Virus record (IMG/VR): IMGVR_UViG_3300009149_004118 | Span: 1-23,592 of that record | Length of the DNA: 23,592 bases | Strand: one strand, 5' to 3' | Source of the DNA: a virus | Shown: one piece after another, positions 21,767 through 23,592 of the stretch | Position numbering within the stretch: the first letter of the stretch is position 1 | How the letters are laid out: each line of letters opens with the position of its first letter | Translations under genes and position numbers: made by a program | Notes under the pieces: generated by a model | The model's input: only the letters and a program-made list of their open reading frames with translations | What the model was told of the DNA's origin: nothing | Databases searched by the model: none

Positions 21767-22738
21767 ATGTCTGTTATTAGCTATTTCGGAGGCAAGTCCT
21801 CAAAAGTATTTCATCAATTTATAAATACTAGAATACCAAAAGATGGTATCAAAACTTATTTAGAACCATTCTCAGGTGCAATGGGAACGTATATGGACGA
21901 CCCGAATCTTAAATTCGATACAGTTATCTATAATGATAAGAACCGTCACCAGGTGAACTTATATAAGTGTTGTCAGAACCCAACAGAGATGTTGTTAGCA
22001 ATAGATAATCTAAAAAATGGATTATTACACACCACAGAAACAGATCCAATAAAAAATTGGGATTTTTATAAAGCTATTTATAAAACATATCAGAAGAATG
22101 ACTTCTTAGATGATATGAATTTTGAGATTGGTGATTATGAAAAAGCTGCTATGTATGCTTTCTTAATCACATCAGCACATAATTCAGTTTATCCAAGAGG
22201 TGCTGGGTTTAATGGGTATAAGAAGAATAATGGTAAACTTAAAATAGAAGCGCTAGTTAATAAATTAAAGAAGGGTACTTATACAGATAAGTTAGAATCT
22301 ATTACAGAATTTTATAATATCGATTTTGAAGAGTTGATAAATAAATATGATTCAGTAGATACATTTCTTTATTTAGACCCACCTTACGCTCGATTTGACG
22401 AAGCTAAAGGTGTTGATGATGCTAGGAGACTATTCTGGTATGGTTGTGATGATGAGGGAGTATTTGGACCAGAATCTCATAGGAGATTATTAGAGTTACT
22501 TAAAAAGACTGATTGTAGATGGTCTTTATCTTATTATTACTTTCCTTTATTAGAAGAGTTATTACCAAGAGACCAATATATTTGGGTTGAGAAAGAAGTA
22601 TTTAGAAGTTCTGCTCATGGTGGGAATAATTCAGATAATAAAAAGGTACAAGCTAAAGGTGTTGAGATGCTTATTATGAATTATGACCCAGAAACGGGAG
22701 AAAAAATTAATAATATGGATGTCGAATGTGAATTATGA
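21767..22738 (+). CDS. dam: DNA adenine N6-methyltransferase (Dam / D12 class)
   Basis: A 323-residue methyltransferase that would methylate adenine at N6 using S-adenosylmethionine. D12-class motifs: YFGGKSS (6-12), motif I EPFSGAMG (33-40), VIYNDKN (54-60), a helical target-recognition insert (residues ~100-170, with AHNSVYPRGAGFNGYKKNNGK) and the catalytic LDPPYARF (203-210). The C-terminal YIWVEKEVFRSSAHGGNN...EMLIMNY closes the domain. Length is somewhat above E. coli Dam (278) and T4 Dam (259). The likely role is protection of phage DNA from host restriction or marking of replicated DNA; the recognition site is not known. Its last 20 bases overlap the next gene. Confidence 0.93.
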   Translation: MSVISYFGGKSSKVFHQFINTRIPKDGIKTYLEPFSGAMGTYMDDPNLKFDTVIYNDKNRHQVNLYKCCQNPTEMLLAIDNLKNGLLHTTETDPIKNWDFYKAIYKTYQKNDFLDDMNFEIGDYEKAAMYAFLITSAHNSVYPRGAGFNGYKKNNGKLKIEALVNKLKKGTYTDKLESITEFYNIDFEELINKYDSVDTFLYLDPPYARFDEAKGVDDARRLFWYGCDDEGVFGPESHRRLLELLKKTDCRWSLSYYYFPLLEELLPRDQYIWVEKEVFRSSAHGGNNSDNKKVQAKGVEMLIMNYDPETGEKINNMDVECEL

Positions 22739-23477
22739 GATAGTTGATGTTTTTGAGAGTATAAAGGATGATATTTTTATACCACAGTCTTATATATCTA
22801 TCAATAATAACTTAAAGAATTTTAATAATTTTAAGATTAGTATTTCTGTTCCTTTGAATGGTAGTGATTTAGGGCTTGATGTTACTTCTGAGTTGGTTAA
22901 AACTTTGAGAAATGAAATGAATCAACATATTAGTAAGAAAATATTAAGTGGATTATTTTCTACACCTAAATTTGATTATATTGATATAAGTGATTGTGTA
23001 AATACACACACATCTGTTAATAGAATGATTGACTTTATAATATCTGATTATGATCATAAATTTATAATGACTAATTCACAATTATCTAGTTCTTTGTGTG
23101 ATAGTGCCAAATTCCATTTTCAGAAGATAGTTAGTGGTTTTTCAGTTGGTTCCGGGGCGTTTCCTCATCAAATAGGGTGTATATCTAGACATGATATCTA
23201 TTGTGATCCATTCATGAAATTTGACGATAATAGAATTTGTTTATTTGATAGTTGTGAGATAAATATAGAAAATCTTAATCACTCGATAATTGCCGCTAAT
23301 ACTTTTGCTCCTAAGATGGTCGTAAGTTATGATTTAGCTTATAGTTTGGGTGATTCCAAGGTTCTATTTGTATTAGATGGTGATGAATCATCTACATCTT
23401 ATAAACAATACAAACAATTACAACGTGATATAAAAATAGATTCTTTATTAGATGGTAAAGAAGAAAATACCCTGTAA
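22719..23477 (+). CDS. Compact capsid-protein paralogue (HK97-fold, gp23/gp24-related)
   Basis: I choose ATG 22719 (MSNVNYEIVDVFESIKDD), 20 bases inside the methylase gene, giving 252 residues; an upstream ATG at 22683 would add 12 residues. The C-terminal half mirrors the major capsid protein of this window: IYCDPFMKFDDNRICLF (160-176) against IYVDPYMRYNDNRIVLG; NTFAPKMVVSYDLAYSLGD against ATFAPRMLLRSRYAVTEVG; FIMTNSQLSSSL against YLITNGGLAAAL; and LVKTLRNEMNQHISKKIL against LVNELSQTISKQIVAKIF. It lacks the first ~300 residues of the capsid protein. It could be a vertex protein like T4 gp24, a decoration or core protein, or a decaying duplicate. The fold is intact over the conserved part and the reading frame is clean. 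Confidence 0.72.
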   Translation: MSNVNYEIVDVFESIKDDIFIPQSYISINNNLKNFNNFKISISVPLNGSDLGLDVTSELVKTLRNEMNQHISKKILSGLFSTPKFDYIDISDCVNTHTSVNRMIDFIISDYDHKFIMTNSQLSSSLCDSAKFHFQKIVSGFSVGSGAFPHQIGCISRHDIYCDPFMKFDDNRICLFDSCEINIENLNHSIIAANTFAPKMVVSYDLAYSLGDSKVLFVLDGDESSTSYKQYKQLQRDIKIDSLLDGKEENTL

Positions 23478-23592
23478 AACAAAACACTACCCAATGGTGG
23501 TTAGTGGTTCTGATGGTGATGGATTCACTTTAAATGATGAGGGTTATATGTTTGTTGATAAATTAGTCTTAATTGATAGTAAAGACGGTACA
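23452..23592 (+). CDS. 5' end of an unidentified gene (runs off the window)
   Basis: An ATG at 23452 overlaps the end of the capsid paralogue by 26 bases and opens MVKKKIPCKTKHYPMVVSGSDG, which continues to the window edge (…DKLVLIDSKDGT). A second in-frame ATG at 23494 (MVVSGSDGDGF) would give 17 bases of spacing instead. The visible 47 residues have a basic start and then an Asp/Gly-rich strand pattern; there is not enough to assign a function. Confidence 0.6.
   Translation, partial: MVKKKIPCKTKHYPMVVSGSDGDGFTLNDEGYMFVDKLVLIDSKDGT

Noticed and set aside
1-23592. tRNA genes and riboswitches.
   Set aside because: No cloverleaf or conserved aptamer was seen outside the tmRNA, though a covariance scan could find weak cases.

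Overview
The window looks like part of the genome of a large T4-like myovirus (contractile tail) that infects a Bacteroidota, probably flavobacterial, host. The T4-like assignment rests on recognisable relatives of T4 proteins: clamp loader gp44, late sigma factor gp55, head-completion nuclease gp4, portal gp20, prohead protease gp21 and major capsid protein gp23, plus a plausible gp15. The host assignment rests on four signs: strong AT bias; A-rich start contexts instead of Shine-Dalgarno sites; a TTTG-N19-TAnnTTTG promoter; and a tmRNA whose resume codon is Gly, as in Bacteroidota tmRNAs.

Layout. 1-45: 3' end of a + strand gene. 42-1001 (-): clamp loader. 1064-3416 (+): gp15-like tail protein and a large unknown protein. 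3548-4050 (+): gp55-like late sigma factor with a coupled 45-aa microprotein. 4084-5172 (-): glutamine synthetase. 5257-5887 (+): an unknown protein and a small membrane protein. 5884-6411 (-): gp4-like nuclease. 6455-7539 (+): two unknown proteins. 7551-8276 (-): GIY-YIG homing endonuclease. 8372-10126 (+): portal. 10173-12943 (-): an island with a frameshifted gene, RNase R and a zinc-ribbon protein, wedged between portal and protease. 13117-17037 (+): protease-scaffold fusion and major capsid protein. 17119-19402 (+): NFACT-R protein, metallopeptidase and acidic protein. 19495-19875 (+): tmRNA, then two terminators. 20027-23592 (+): basic unknown protein, NADAR protein, LAGLIDADG endonuclease, adenine methylase, a compact capsid-protein paralogue and the start of another gene.

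How it works together. One theme is head assembly: portal, protease fused to a repeat-rich scaffold, capsid protein and a possible capsid paralogue. The scaffold repeats carry L/I-A-E sites like those cut by gp21-type proteases. The second, less expected theme is ribosome rescue. A phage tmRNA with a 29-residue tag, an RNase R (the nuclease that clears non-stop mRNA during trans-translation) and a stand-alone NFACT-R domain (the fold shared by RqcH/Rqc2) lie within about 9 kb, and a zinc aminopeptidase-like gene sits among them. No SmpB gene is visible, so host SmpB would be needed. That these genes act as one system is inference.

Regulation. A recurrent TATATATA box lies upstream of many genes. 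It resembles T4's late promoter TATAAATA and fits the gp55 homologue. In several cases the box ends only 4-5 nt before the start codon, suggesting leaderless late mRNAs. A second motif, CTRTAAARAATCCACC, precedes the boxes of the protease-scaffold and capsid genes and, in shortened form, the tmRNA.
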